Positions 21,432-34,138 of a DNA stretch of 64,000 nucleotides are shown here, one piece after another. Positions within the stretch are counted from its first letter, which is position 1, and the number at the start of each line of letters is the position of its first letter. This DNA comes from Malachius bipustulatus (Eukaryota > Arthropoda > Insecta > Coleoptera > Melyridae): positions 55,112,404-55,176,403 of the forward strand of contig OU342633.1 of NCBI GenBank assembly GCA_910589415.1, in the 5' to 3' direction. The position numbers were made by a program, and so were the translations under genes. The notes beneath the pieces were generated by a model that was not told where the DNA came from, did no database searches, and saw nothing but the letters and a program-made list of their open reading frames with translations.

Positions 21432-21955
21432 AATGTTCCAGAACAAACAACTTTCTTTATCTAACCATAAATATCTTGCCATGCATGCATGGATCAATAA
21501 TCCAGCTATGTTTACATTAAATTATTATCTTTACTAGTCAATAAAGCAACCTACATTAACAACAACAATCAAAACATTATTACACAATCAACCAATCAAT
21601 CACCAGGATCAGAGAGAACTGTGTAAGGATGATCGGAAAAAAGTATTATTATAATTACTGCTGCGAAAAACTTTCAGCAAATCTTTTGTTTTGCTCAAAG
21701 CTTAACCATTCTCGGAGTGACCCCACGCTGACCTTGGTATTAAGGCAATAAGGATAGATGTATGTAATATATTACCACAGCATTAAATAATTCTGACGCG
21801 AGTGACGTGTGTACCTACTTAAACCTGAATAGCGACGGTGAGTAAGGTCCGCTCCACGGTAATACAGATACACCATTAAAATAATAACATCTCATGTGTG
21901 TGTGTGTATAATACGTGTAACCATAATCGTAATAAATAACACATTGCAGAGAATT
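21432..21955. other. non-coding flank, nothing recognised
   Basis: AT-rich, with a short (GT)n run near 21896-21908. No coding motif. Confidence 0.45.
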
Positions 21956-22450
21956 GCAGATGGAAAGCTCGCGGCCGGAGGTCGAGCGGCCATGTTTACA
22001 TCAACATCTGCCGCACTTCCAGTTCCAGTTACTACAACAACTTGGGCTTCACGCAATTTAGTCGGCAGCAGCTAGCAGAGTTCGCCATCCAAGCGGCAGA
22101 TGTTATTTTATAAACCCTCCAATTACCGGATAGTTTGAAATTCGGCTCGATCGCAGGCAGATCCGGCGAGGCGATGCATCATCATCATCATCACCATCAA
22201 AGGGGACATCGATCGGGTGCATTCCATTACGAGCCCCTCCCCTCCGATCATAAATCGAAGACTGACTGTGTACGCGGAATGAAATGAAACAGCGGAGAAC
22301 CCGTTCTTCTGCAAATACCTATCGGCAGTTATTCCATAATGGAACACGTAGACTACCACCGCCCGGTCCGCCATATATGGGCTACGGGCTAGCCGCGGAG
22401 AGGACGTGATTTGGTTTCGTTCAGACAATGTCGTTATAAATAAGCTTCGC
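21956..22450. promoter_or_regulatory. GC-richer island, function unknown
   Basis: G+C is raised, with GCGGCCGGAGGTCGAGCGGCC near 21971 and a CAT-repeat at about 22175-22199. A 109-codon minus frame (22123-22452) has no domain and includes the translated microsatellite, so it is not called a gene. Confidence 0.2.
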
Positions 22451-22775
22451 AATGGTCCATTGTGGAGATCAATGGGTTCGGTTGGCCTTTTTTGAACCTG
22501 ACCTCACATGGCAGTTAATAGGCGATTTACAGTCACATCGGGACGGGAACGGAATTAATTTCATTCAAGACGATCGTTTTGTTTTTTTTTTTGTGAAATT
22601 TCCATTTACTTTTACACTTGAATTCAGAATTCCCATTATTCTGAAGAAAAAAAACTTATTCAGAAACCTACAGATTATTATTTATTACCAGCTTCAAATT
22701 GAATAAAAAAATAATGACGTAGTTCCCCGAGACGAAACCTTACGACACCCCAAGGGGAACACTTGGGCTGGCCGG
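22451..22775. other. non-coding sequence, nothing recognised
   Basis: An 84-codon plus frame starts here but is rich in low-complexity Phe/Lys and has no domain. Confidence 0.35.
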
Positions 22776-22917
22776 ATTTCCCTAGATTCTAGGTAAAAGT
22801 GAGCCCCGCACCCAAATCTAGGGAAAAAATATGCCACACCTTATGAGAGTATTGCATTGGTTCATGTCCCCATCTAAATCTAGAACTTTTTCCCTAGATT
22901 CTAGGGAAATCTCGTCA
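22776..22917. repeat. small inverted-repeat element with CCCTAGATTCTAGG ends
   Basis: GATTTCCCTAGATTCTAGG at the left is mirrored by CCCTAGATTCTAGGGAAAT at the right, and further AAATCTAGG/CCTAGATTT-type words lie between. Size about 140 bp, no coding capacity. Target duplication not evident. Confidence 0.5.
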
Positions 22918-24090
22918 GGTCCAACAACAATAAAATTATATAAATGAAGGGTTTGGTGCAAAAACTGGTGAAATGTGGCAACATTTTTGACTTTTCCATA
23001 GTAGTTTACTACTTTTTGGTTCCCAAAAGCGGTCCATTGCAGGTTCACCATTGTGTGTAATAAAAAAATCACAATAACTGTGTTCGGATGAAGACCCCCT
23101 GAAAGCAAATACCAATTTCAACGTTATTGGTAACAAGAAGATTGCATTCATTATTACTATTTGGAGAATCCTTGATTTTAGCAACCAATTTTCAGAATAA
23201 CCAATGAAAAGAAAACCTCTGAAACAAGACTACTTGAGAACTGGTCATTAATGGTGTAATTCTATTCTATCGTAAAAGGAAAGTATTTCTAGTCCAAATG
23301 GCCTTGGTGATGGTGAAGAAACAATTGTTCATCTACTCGAAGACTCCAACAACCAAACTTCATCAATGGTTGAATGGTTTCAAGGATATCCACAATCATA
23401 CTCCAGCCGATACTATTTTCCTGGTTAACGCATTTGCGACCACTCTCGAGGAGGTTTCTGGGTTCTCTATCAGACTTAAAAAAACTGTTTTGTCATTATA
23501 CATATAACGACATTCTACATCGTGAGCCGATTTTGTCAAAAGTTGACATCATCATCTGCACAAATTAAAGCGCTACTTCTCATGAACCATCTCACCACAT
23601 TCGGGAGATCTTAAATAAAGAAAAACATCAATGGCTCGAGGATAGGTCCTTGAAGTACACTCTATGTAGCAGCATATCGTAATACCTAGCCATTATTAAA
23701 AAAATAAAAGTTGTCTAGGTCACCCAATTATGGTAGTTTTCAACTTTAAATAATTTTCATCAACAAATTGCCCATTTTAACTTTATTAAAAAAAACCCTT
23801 CCGATTTTTTGATCTGATTGAGTGATAGAGAAATTGAAGATGGCGAAACAGCTTCTTGCATGGAATCCCTTTTCTTACAAAAATTATTTCATGATGAAGG
23901 TCACCGATCGGGGCAGGCAACTCTATGTGATGTCCCTGAACCTCCCCCACCCCCCCAACCAAATTACAGGTTTTAAGAGGATATGTTTCATTTGTGTCTT
24001 TCGAACTAATAGGTACGGATAGTTCAAATTTTTTTGTAAATAATGACTGAGTATCAGCTTTCAATCAGGCAGGAACGGAAGACCCGCCTT
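22918..24090. other. non-coding sequence
   Basis: Several 60-95 codon frames occur on both strands without recognisable domains. Nothing else seen. Confidence 0.4.
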
Positions 24091-24160
24091 AATCCCTGAC
24101 AGAATATAAGGAGCGCGTGCTTTAGTTCATCCAGTTAATCTTTGCGATTAAATATTGCGT
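24091..24160 (+). promoter_or_regulatory. weak core-promoter candidate (TATA plus initiator-like)
   Basis: TATAAG at 24105-24110 is followed 28 bases on by CCAGTTA (about 24131), a spacing that suits an arthropod TATA/Inr promoter. Downstream sequence to about 24380 is purine-rich and AGTGAAG-repetitive. It could be a solo LTR or an unrecognised transcription unit; chance is also possible. Confidence 0.2.
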
Positions 24161-25890
24161 TACCAAGAAAGGACAGTGAAGTATAGGAAAAGTGAAGTTT
24201 GATGGCTAAAACGGTATTTTAGTGAAGCTATCAAGTCTAGTAAAAACAGAATGTGGAGAATAGTAATTCTAGTGAGATCAGTTTGTGGAGAAGAGAATTT
24301 GGAACGCTAAGCTGGAGGAATAGTGAAGTCAATAAGTCACTATTATTGAAGTGAAGTCTTGACAAGTGACGTTCGGTGAATAGGACAGTTTGTTACATTT
24401 ACCAAATGGATTTCTAAACAAGCCAATAATAATTATTAAGAGAATTGTGAATTCTCGCATACTTTACTTACTCTCAAGCTGATAACTCTGATTTATTTCG
24501 CTCACCTGAAACAAGTAAAGAAAAACACTAATTAATCTTGCACATACATATATGCGGGAAAAATGAACAAAAGCGGAATAATTACCACCGTTACAACTAC
24601 TTTAATCTTTTCCACGTATCCGTATCCATTTCGTAACAAGAATGCACGGCGGAATCGCTAATTTTAATCGAGCAATGAATCATTTCGCTCCATTCTTTTG
24701 TTTCCTAGAAGTTCGCGAACGGGGAATTATAAAAAAATGATCGTTTATTTTTATCAGCCGTCAATTTAATTAAGGCGAGTTAAGTTGACCTTATTTAACA
24801 GGTAGGTAGGTAGTTGGTTGGTTAATTAATTAAACGAGTATCTTCATCACGGTACCAACTGAGCAATATTTTATGTAACTAAAAAGAGATGAATGTTGAT
24901 GGTGTAAGTGTAATCAAAGAAAAGAATTCAGACAGGTCTTATAGGTAGGTAGGTAGGTAATTCCATTTATTTTATTTACACGGCGATGCATGCATGCATG
25001 GATGGATGGATGGATGATGATGATGATGATCTGAAGCTATAGAATAGAGGATTAAAAACAGTTATTTTAACAACATATCAAGAGCTAGTTAACTGTTGAT
25101 GAATACATTAGGTGATGGAAAAGTGAACGTATCGGCAGCCATAATGTCTCCTTTATACCGTCGTCAAGAACAAGATAATGTGGGTCAAACCGAAGCCAGT
25201 GTACCGTTAATTCTGATGTTACATGAACGACTCGGTAAATTACATAATTATTTTCAGTCTGGAGAAGTTATTAGTTATAAACGAGAAACGCGAAGAAAAT
25301 AAATCCAATGTACTGTTAGGCAGCCTCTCTCTATCGCTGCAAGCTCCATAGCTCATAGCTCATAGGAAACTTCGTTTTCGTTGGTTTTATAAACGATCCG
25401 AACGTGGTAAAAAGTAAAATATGAACACGACTAACGGTTGAAATAATCGAACCGTTCGTCTAGAAACTTGAAATAAAAGCTGTTTTATTTACGGTCGCAT
25501 TGTCTGCTCCAAACACAAACGGATTTATTTCGTTCCACGCCAAATTTCATACATTTTACAAGCGATTTGAATGCTCTAAAGGATCGATACATTTAATTAA
25601 CCTGAATAGCTGAATGATAACGTTTTTATTTTCCAATATAAATAATACATTCAGTCTCGATTTACATCACAAGGCTAAATTGGGATGTAAAGGGATGACC
25701 ACCGTTTCTCCACAATTTTCTAGGATTTAAAAACACGGTAGGGTTTGTCTGAGAATGACATTTATAATAATATTATGTCTTCATAAGGGTCCAAAACTGC
25801 ATAAAAGTAAAAGTGAACTGATAAATTCTACAGAGTGGACCAAATTAGAGTACCCACCGTGTTTATTTCCACCGCCACTCCGACAACAGC
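24161..25890. other. non-coding sequence with microsatellites
   Basis: AGTGAAGT-type words recur at 24170-24370. GGTA repeats occur at about 24800-24815 and 24943-24959, then a compound ATGC/GGAT/GATG tract at about 24985-25030. No conserved coding motif. Confidence 0.5.
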
Positions 25891-26836
25891 AGTGTTTATT
25901 CCCATATTATATCACAACCCCGCTTCATCCTTTTTTATCCGGACTGTTACCTCCCATCCTTGCCTAACTACCGCCGTTGCCGTCTCCGAAGGTCGCAAAG
26001 TCGAGGATCACGTTGATTTTGCTTGTAGACGTCACGTACATCAATTATTTTCCATTAAATAAATTGCATAAATTGAATCCTGCCGACGTATTAATTTCAC
26101 CGTCACCAGCACCACCGAACCTACTCGCCTACATCTTCGCTCAACGGAAGTTCCGGTAACATTCGGGGAACGGTTAAAGCCCGCTCCTCCGAGCACGATA
26201 TCCTTGCTAATAACCTCATCTGACCCCTGGCGTTTTCCGTTTCTCCATTGAGCTACATTGGGACAAGGGTACGATGGACGTATATACCATCTGACCAGTG
26301 ACTCAGGTAATTGGGAAACATTTTTGCGAGAATATTTTCCTGGGGGAGTAAACCTTCAACAGGTTAAGTGTTTATTCCCATATTATATCACAACCCCGCT
26401 TCATCCTTTTTTATCCGGACTGTTACCTCCCATCCTTGCCTAACTACCGCCGTTGCCGTCTCCGAAGGTCGCAAAGTCGAGGATCACGTTGATTTTGCTT
26501 GTAGACGTCACGTACATCAATTATTTTCCATTAAATAAATTGCATAAATTGAATCCTGCCGACGTATTAATTTCACCGTCACCAGCACCACCGAACCTAC
26601 TCGCCTACATCTTCGCTCAACGGAAGTGCCGGTAACATTCGGGGAACGGTTAAAGCCCGCTCCTCCGAGCACGATATCCTTGCTAATAACCTCATCTGAC
26701 CCCTGGCGTTTTCCGTTTCTCCATTGAGCTACATTGGGACAAGGGTACGATGGACGTATATACCATCTGACCAGAGAGTAGGTAATTGGGAAACATGTTT
26801 GCGAGAATATTTTCCTGGGGGAGTAAACCTTCAACA
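25891..26836. repeat. tandem segmental duplication, period 476 bp
   Basis: 25891-26366 is repeated at 26367-26836 with only a few differences (for example GTTCCGG versus GTGCCGG near 26152/26628, and GTGACTCAGG versus GAGAGTAGG near 26296/26773). The unit begins AGTGTTTATTCCCATATTAT and ends GTAAACCTTCAAC. It is GC-richer than its flanks. Open frames on both strands (up to 148 codons on the minus strand) have no recognised domain. High identity implies a recent duplication. Confidence 0.9.
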
Positions 26837-28460
26837 AAGGTCCACCAACACAAATCGGTGACCTTTTATTGAACAAGGATAGGGACCTAGTGAATCCACC
26901 GAATTCACTGAGGGGGTGCTCGACGTCTCTAATATAATTCCCAATAATCGTTAATATTGTCACGAAACCTCCGCATATAAATAGAAGTTAATTAAGTAGA
27001 TAGATAAGTAAATTATTACCTACTTTAAAAAGTTTTGCTTAAATGAGTAGGTGTCATCAATTTTTTTCCGAGAACGTTTCAATAAAACCCAATTATGTAA
27101 TCTCAATCTCATTTTTTTATCTCTCAGGAAATGGGAATTATAAAGGTAACAAGAGAATCTCGAACATTCCAGCCTATTATCTGCTTGAGATAAGACAAGT
27201 ACGAGATTGTTTCTATAGCAGAGATCAAGTTGAAAGATGTAAAATTTTATTCTTCCGGTTCAAACTACCTACACAGATTAAGACTATGATGGAAATTTTA
27301 TAGATTTCTTCTATTTCCATTGATTTTTCTTAAGGGCCTTTACAGAATGCTCTAGATTTATATTTTAGTAACTCGTAATAAGACCGCACATATCGCTGAT
27401 TTGAGGCGTACGACATTTGCACTATCGCGTTGCAAGAATGGCGTTGGCGTATGAATACAATAAAAAGTAAAATAATTACTTACAATAAAAGTAAATTGAA
27501 TACAAAAAAATACATTAAAAAAAATTACATATATTTAAAAAAAAAACTGTCCGTATAAAACATAAAATCTCTAATTCTCTACTACTAAATTTTAGAAACT
27601 CGTACGAGTTTCAGGTATCGTGCCGATATGGATAGTGGAAGAGGACAGGGGGCCCCGAATTAAACTGATTATTATGGCATTAATATGAGCGATGTAATTG
27701 AAAGATACAGTTTTAGACTAGACTATAATACGTAATTGGGATAGTTAAATTAGGCGATAAGCGAGTGAATTTGAAAATGGATACTGAGAGTAACTGAGAG
27801 TTATTATTGTGAATAATTGTAAAGCAAACAGAGTTTGTAAATAGAGAGTTGGAAAAGTAAATTTACTTATAGCCCGTTTGTGTGAGTAAATGTAAATAAA
27901 AATCACCGTTGCGTCTGGAATTATTCTTGGCCACCCTTCTTCCTTCAGTTTTTTATAACAAAGACTTGGATTTATGTAGATGCATATAATTTTATTTTAT
28001 TATATTGCAGGAACTGTTATTCGTATTTTATTAGTAGGTACTTGAAGAAAGTCTACCTTACATTCACATCATCAAATATGTATAAGTGTATACGGCTACC
28101 ACAAAGAGGTCTCAAGAGATTTTCCCCACTTAATACAATAATAATTATTATATTAGACTATAATAATAATACATGAAGTACCATCCTACTATCTATTATT
28201 ACCGTTAATCGTTATTATGTATCCGATTATCTGATTATAAATAATTGATCTTTACATGTACTTACTAACCTATATCGAATATCGATTTTCAAGCATTATA
28301 ATTACAAAAAAAAAACACAAATACCTGTTTAGTTCTCGTGCCTTATTAAGGACAAGTTTGTAGAATAAAAAAATTACACATTAGTCCGTTTAATAATAGA
28401 TGTGAAATTATATTTTTCTATTTTATGTCTTTAATCATTTGAAAGTCACAGAGTTGAACG
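26837..28460. other. non-coding sequence
   Basis: No conserved coding motif. The stretch 27600-27910 is purine-rich with GTAAATAAAAATCACCG near its end, vaguely like the tail of an LTR, but no matching partner was found. Confidence 0.4.
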
Positions 28461-29473
28461 TATACAGGGTGTTACTGAATAGGTGTTACAAACTTAAAGG
28501 GAATGTAGGAAATGCAAAAATAGGCGATAAATTTCCTGTAGACAAGGGTCGTTGGAGCTTTAGTTTTCGAGATACAGGGTGTTAAATTTCTTCGAAAAAT
28601 TCAATATTTTTGGAATATCTAAAAACTGACTGATCAGAATAACTCGAATTTTTTGACAGCTGTTAGTTGTCCTAATTGAAGTACATGATTTGATTTGTTA
28701 TTGAAAGTTATTGAAAAGTTATTCAATCCAGTGGCAGAGATCTGGGTGCGTTGTTACATTTTTTATTAAACAATTTCTACGCCACTGACTTCTATGCAAA
28801 TTTGTTATTTTCAGCAGATACCTCGTTTTGTTTAAAGGAGAAAAGTATTTCTATGCTTTTGTTGTATAGTACGCACTGTTTTCAAGATACTTCACAATGT
28901 AGGAACCCGTACGAGGTAAAATATCCTAAAAATCAATGCCATTGAGTTTTTCCATAAATTTGTCATTTTTGTGATCGTTACTGAAGCGTGTTACCTCGCG
29001 TGTTACATTACAAAAAGCTTGCATGGGTTCCTACATTGTGAAATATCTTGAAAACAGTGGGTCCTATAACAAAAACATAGAATAACTTTTCTCCTCTAAA
29101 CAAAACGAGGTATCTACCGAAAATAACAAATTTGCATAAAAGCCAGTGGCGTAGAAATTGTTTAATAAAAAATGTTAATAAAAAAAATAAACAACGCACC
29201 CAGATCTCTGCCACTGGATCGAATAACTTTTCAATGGGAGTATCAAATCAAGTACTTCAATTAGGACAACAGCTGTCAAAAAATTCGAGTTATTCTGATC
29301 AGACAATTTGTAGATATTCAAAAAATATTAAATTGTTCGAAGAACTTCAACACCCTGTATCTCGAAAACTAAAGCTCCAACGACCCATGTCTACAGGAAA
29401 TTTATCGCCAATTTTTGCATTTCCTATACATGCCCTTTAAGTTTGTAACACCTATTCAGTAATACCCTGTATA
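28461..29473. mobile_element. about 1-kb palindromic element with TATACAGGGTG ends
   Basis: The left end TATACAGGGTGTTACTGAAT is mirrored by the right end ATTCAGTAATACCCTGTATA, and the arms pair along about 450 bp each with modest divergence, closing near 28950-29020. A second, subterminal GATACAGGGTGTTAA copy lies at 28571 with its mirror at 29351. No transposase. The ambiguous TA or TATA at both ends would suit a TA-targeting (Tc1/mariner-type) element; the superfamily is an inference. Confidence 0.8.
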
Positions 29474-30029
29474 ATGCGCTTTTTGATAGTTAACGAACAG
29501 CTTATTGATCTCCATAAATAGAAAATAAAGATAGGTAATCGACTTAAGTGGCAGGTAGGTCCAAAAAAATCGGGCCTATGGGTTCTGTGCCTTTCTTATT
29601 TTTTATTATACTTTTCAGTATAGGGCTCGAGTGCAATTTAATGTACCATACCATCTAAAAACGTAAAAACGTTGGCCCTAAGTTAACTTTGGTCTTTTTT
29701 ACTTTTTCGAGTAGTAAAAACAAAGGCCGAGTGTAACATAGTTTTAAGATTTTTTTTTAGTCTGCTGGGTCCGATATGCTACATAGGCTCTTTTTCAATT
29801 GAAGACAATAATTTACTTTGCTTTGATTCATATGTAAAACATTGGCCCCTTGCGACGTCGTGATTCGTGAACAACAACATAACTATAAACTTTCGTTTTA
29901 CAGCAGTTTTCACACGTGTTCCTGCTAGTTTTCGTAGTAGTATAACAGAGTTCAATATTTCATTTCATCCCCCTCATAATGACACCTGTAGTAAATGCGA
30001 TAAATTAGAAATTTTAATAAAATGATGAA
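29474..30029. other. non-coding sequence upstream of the transposase remnant
   Basis: No motif recognised. It may contain N-terminal transposase sequence too decayed to read. Confidence 0.35.
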
Positions 30030-31770
30030 GGAGAGAAGATAAATTACGAGAGAGGAAAAAAAAGAGCATTTAGATGCAGCAGATAAAGCGTACAAGGGAA
30101 AAGGGAAAGATAAAGAGAATAGTAAAGAATGACACTATCATTACTGCAATGTTCGACTTACAAAAGTGCTTGCCAACTCCTCACATAAAAAGTGGTATAG
30201 TATTTTTAAAAAGGCAGTTATGGATGTTCAGTTTAACTGAGTATATGAAGAGTATCTACCGCCATCCGCCAATGACAACAAATCGTTTTGTTTTATGTTT
30301 ATGTGGAACGAAACCACTGCAGGTCGAGGTGGGCAAGAAATTAGCTCTTGTCTTTTAAAGGATATACAAAAATTTGCCCTGAATTTATAATTATAGTGAT
30401 TGTTGTTCGGGGCAAAATAAGAACATTTACGTTGCTACTCTGCTTTCCTTGATTTTTGAATTTTTGCCGCCTGATCACAATCTGACAGAAATTAACCACA
30501 AATTTTTAGTCTCGGGGCATACCCACCTTGAAGGAGCTTTTATTCATGCTTCAATTGAAAAAGAAAAAGAAAAACAAACTACTATGGACATAGAGGTGCC
30601 CAGAGACTGGTCAATACTCATTATCGAAATATTAATCGAAGATAGGGTATTACAGTAATTATTGACATGTCACAAGATGACTTTAATAATATAAATGCCT
30701 TACAAAAAGCATGTTTTATAAACAGAAAAAAAAACACAGAAGGTGACCAAATACATTTTTTAAAAGCACATTATTTTCAGTATACATACTAGGCAAAATC
30801 CTGATTTTTTTCAGTGGCGGCTCGTGAGTTATAAAAGAGGGTGGGCACAAAAAAAACACCTAATTTTTGTACATAAAATCCATTCTCCTATTTTTCATGC
30901 TGGAAAAGACGCCTTTCTTCTTAATTAAAAAGTTTTTCCTCAAAAGATAGCGGGTTTTTTAAAAGATTTTGCACACAGTTAACTTCCATCATTATTCATT
31001 GATTAATAATAAATAATAATAATAAACGATAAACGGCACTTTTCAAACTTCTCACGCAGTCAAACAAAGTGGCACGCTTTTACCACTTGTGCGCGTGTGC
31101 CTGCTGCTGCAACTGGAATTGTTAACTGGAGGGAGGATAGAGACTGTGATTTTTGTGCCCCAAATCACGGTATCATCTCAGCGCTATTCCACATTTCCAG
31201 TAATATTATAACAGACGATCCAATAACAGGATACTCGATACTGTTCTTGAAATGGGGCAGTTTTAAACGCGTCTCGTCCGTCCGACGTCCGCACTCTCGC
31301 GTTCAGGTCTCAGCACGGGCCGGAAGCCGGAACATAGTTTTGAGTCATGTAGGTATGTGCCGTCGTAGCGCTATGGCACGGAAGGAAACTTTGATAACAT
31401 CGTCATAAAAATAGAAAAATACATAAAAATAATGAAATAAAATGATTCACTATAATTTACATGCGAATTTCTTTCTGTGTTTATCTTGATGGTTGGGGTG
31501 GGCACGTGCCCTTGTGCCCTTTAGTACCAGCCGCCACTGATTTTTTTTACAAATCAAGCGAACATTACGAAGAAAAAGAAAGGGCCTCAAGTGACAATAA
31601 TAATTTTCCTACTTTTGACAAGTTGAACGACTCCCATACCCTCCTTCCAAAAAAAATTTGGATGATATTAAAAGTTTGTTTTGCTACATACATCCCAATA
31701 GCCGTTTCTTGTATATGAATTTAAAGGCATTAAATGCCACTGACGATGATTTTTTTACAAAATATGAATA
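30030..31770 (+). pseudogene. decayed DDE-type transposase-like gene, split by a hAT-like insertion
   Basis: The plus strand reads EEKKEHLDAADKAYK, then (near 30148) AMFDLQKCLPTPHIKSG, YKRQLWMF-like text, YSDCCSGQNKN-like text across a frame change (near 30395-30420), LPPDHNLTEINHKFLVSGHTHLEG with IHASIEKEK, VPRDWSILI, and MSQDDFNN. The pattern FDLQ, SD.C.GQN, GHT..E.D..H..IE is shared by a widespread family of insect transposon-derived proteins, and its acidic residues suggest an RNase H-fold DDE core. After the insertion the C-terminal part resumes (FYKSSEHYEEKERASSDNN, LNDSHTLLPKKNLDDIKSL, MNLKALNAT). Frameshifts, stops and the insertion inactivate it. I do not have a superfamily name for it. 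Confidence 0.65.
30812..31539. mobile_element. 728-bp hAT-like non-autonomous element
   Basis: The ends CAGTGGCGGCTCGTGA and TACCAGCCGCCACTG form short TIRs (CAGTGGCGGCT). They are flanked by ATTTTTTT at 30804-30811 and 31540-31547, an 8-bp duplication as hAT elements make. GGGTGGGCAC near the left and GTGGGCACGTGCC near the right are subterminal repeats. No transposase frame. It is inserted inside the transposase pseudogene, so it is the younger of the two. Confidence 0.75.
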
Positions 31771-31987
31771 ATAATTTGTTTGTAAATATTTAGAATTCAT
31801 ATTATGTTTCCTTTACAGTTTACTATGTAATATTTGTGTGTTTTTCTAAATCAATTTACTATTATTATATTAAAAGCAGCCACAAAAAAGATATAATAAA
31901 ATAATTTTTTTGTTTAAAAAAGGCCAAGTAATTTTTTCGTTTACTTAAAGTTGAAATAGCTATTTTTATGGCGTATGTGCTAGAAGT

Positions 31988-33002
31988 TATACAGGGTGCA
32001 CCATGTATCCTTCTCTATATTGCTATCTCCTAAAGCTAACGGATAACAGGGTCGGTTAAACAAGTCCAAAGGAGCGCAATTTTGTGGCCATCTCGATTCC
32101 GTCGAGACATACCTACAAGATATCTGTGACCGTTTCTGAAATATCCTGAAAAAACTGAAAAATCGAGATTTCTTATTTTTGCCATATCTTTTTTATTATT
32201 GGAGATTAATGAATAATTTTTTGTGGGCTTACATAAGTCGGCAAGAGCTACTCATCTGACATTTCAAAAATTTTCAACGCTGACTAGATCCCAGAATTTT
32301 CATAGTCAATTTTCGTTTTTCTTATGGCTACCATAGTGTTTTTTTATGTCGTTCGGTATAAAAAAAAATCATAAAAACCAAAAATTGTTAAACTTCAAAA
32401 AATAAATTAAAAATTTTTTTATTCTTCTTTTTCTTTACAAAAAAGACACATTTTTAGACCGAATTTCATAGATAAATTAAAAAACCATAAGGCAAGCACT
32501 ATTTCGGCGTATTTTACAAATGTTGACGTTTTTTGACGATTTTTTATTAGGGTTTTCTTTGAAAAATTAAGAATAAAAATTTAATTTTTTTTTTTTGAAG
32601 TTTATTAATTTTTGGTTCCATTATTTTTTTCATATCGAACGACATAAAAAAATAATATGGCGGCCATAAGAAAAACGAAAGTTGACTGTGAAAACTCTTG
32701 GATATAGTAGGCCTTGAAAATTTTTGAAATGTCAGATGGATAGCTCTTGCCGGCTTATGTGTAAGCCTACAAAAAATTATTTATTAATTTCCAATAATAA
32801 AAAAGATATGAGGAAAATAAGAAATCTCGATTTTTCAGTTTTTTTCAGGATATTTCAGGAACGGTCACAGATATCTTGCATGTTTTGACGGATTCGAGAA
32901 GGCCACAAAACTGCGCATCTTTTCTCTAATTTAACCGACCCTGTATCTCTTAGCGTTCAGGAGATAGCAATATAGAGAAGGATACATGGTGCACCCTGTA
33001 TA
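31988..33002. mobile_element. about 1-kb palindromic element with TATACAGGGTG ends, second family
   Basis: The left end TATACAGGGTGCACCATGTA pairs with the right end TACATGGTGCACCCTGTATA. The arms pair for about 450 bp (GATATCTGTGACCGTTTCTG against its mirror near 32855-32875, and so on). A subterminal ATAACAGGGTCGGTTAAA at about 32043 is mirrored near 32930-32945. The inner sequence differs from the element at 28461, although size and ends agree. Non-coding. Confidence 0.8.
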
Positions 33003-34107
33003 ATACTCAGGATACACATCGTAAGTAGGTAACATATTAGAATAAACATTAAGTTGAAAGTAGCAAAAAAAAAAATAACTCAGAACTGGCAAAACTCCTA
33101 TATACTAGACAAGAAAAACTTCTGTTTGTAGATTTATGTTTAATACATCTTTTATGCACAATAATAGGTCGTTCGTGAAATTATGAATATTTCGTTTAAT
33201 TTGTTTTCTTTCTATACAATGTAGGCAGGCATATAAATGATTATGAATTTTAATTTCCTATTTTTTTTTTAAGAGACATCGTCATTAAGGTAACGACTAA
33301 TGATGCGAGAAGTAATCTGGAACATTCAAGCTTATTTATTTATTTCAGGCTATTTGCTTGAGATAAGCGCAGAGTACCGCTATAGTTCCCAGTAGGTCAA
33401 GTTTATATGTAATGCAATATTTAGATGATTATTACTTACTTTACCTTTACAGGCTCTTCAAGCTGAATATGCGAAATAATATAACATAGGACAATTTCTT
33501 GTAGATACTTTCTTGTTTTCCTTCTTCATTTCAGCGGAGATGTAAATCCAGTCAATTTTCTTTTATAAGTCCAGTACTGATACGCTTTAGATTATAATTG
33601 TTACTTGTGATAAGGGATCGTAGACAAAAATCATAAACTTTTTTCGATTTTTTTAATTTTTTTTAATCAACAATGACGTCATCTGCCAACTGCTTTGACA
33701 TTTTTTGAAACAAAATGTGCACACTCGATCGACCCATTTCCCGATTGAAATTTGAACATTTCTAGACGAGGTCTTCAATTTAATTATAGCGGCAACAATA
33801 ACGCCGATCCAATCAAACGTCCATCCGCCTGCATCACGTGAAATTCATCAGAAACGTAAAACAATGACCATCCATCCATCTATCTCTTTTATAAAATAAA
33901 ATTCTTCAAAGATAAAATCTCGTTTATATTATTGAGGACTGCACCGTCGAGACCCTGATTTATTTATACAATGCATCAGCTTCACAATAGAGGAAAGGTT
34001 TCTCCTTTGTTGTGAAAGAGTCAACGTGGGTGAACTAGAGAAGGCAAAGCATGACTCAGAGATTACGTGTGGGACAGGTATGCGAGTAAAACAACCGGGG
34101 CAGCACG
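33003..34107. other. AT-rich non-coding sequence
   Basis: No gene or bounded repeat recognised. Long A and T runs occur. Confidence 0.4.
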
Positions 34108-34138
34108 GGATATATTATATATATATATATATATAATA

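Noticed and set aside
26517..26963. 148-codon minus-strand open frame
   Set aside because: It lies largely in the duplicated segment, has no recognised domain and is not preserved as an equal frame in the other copy.
27600..27910. Possible solo LTR tail
   Set aside because: No TG...CA ends with a target duplication and no second copy in the window.
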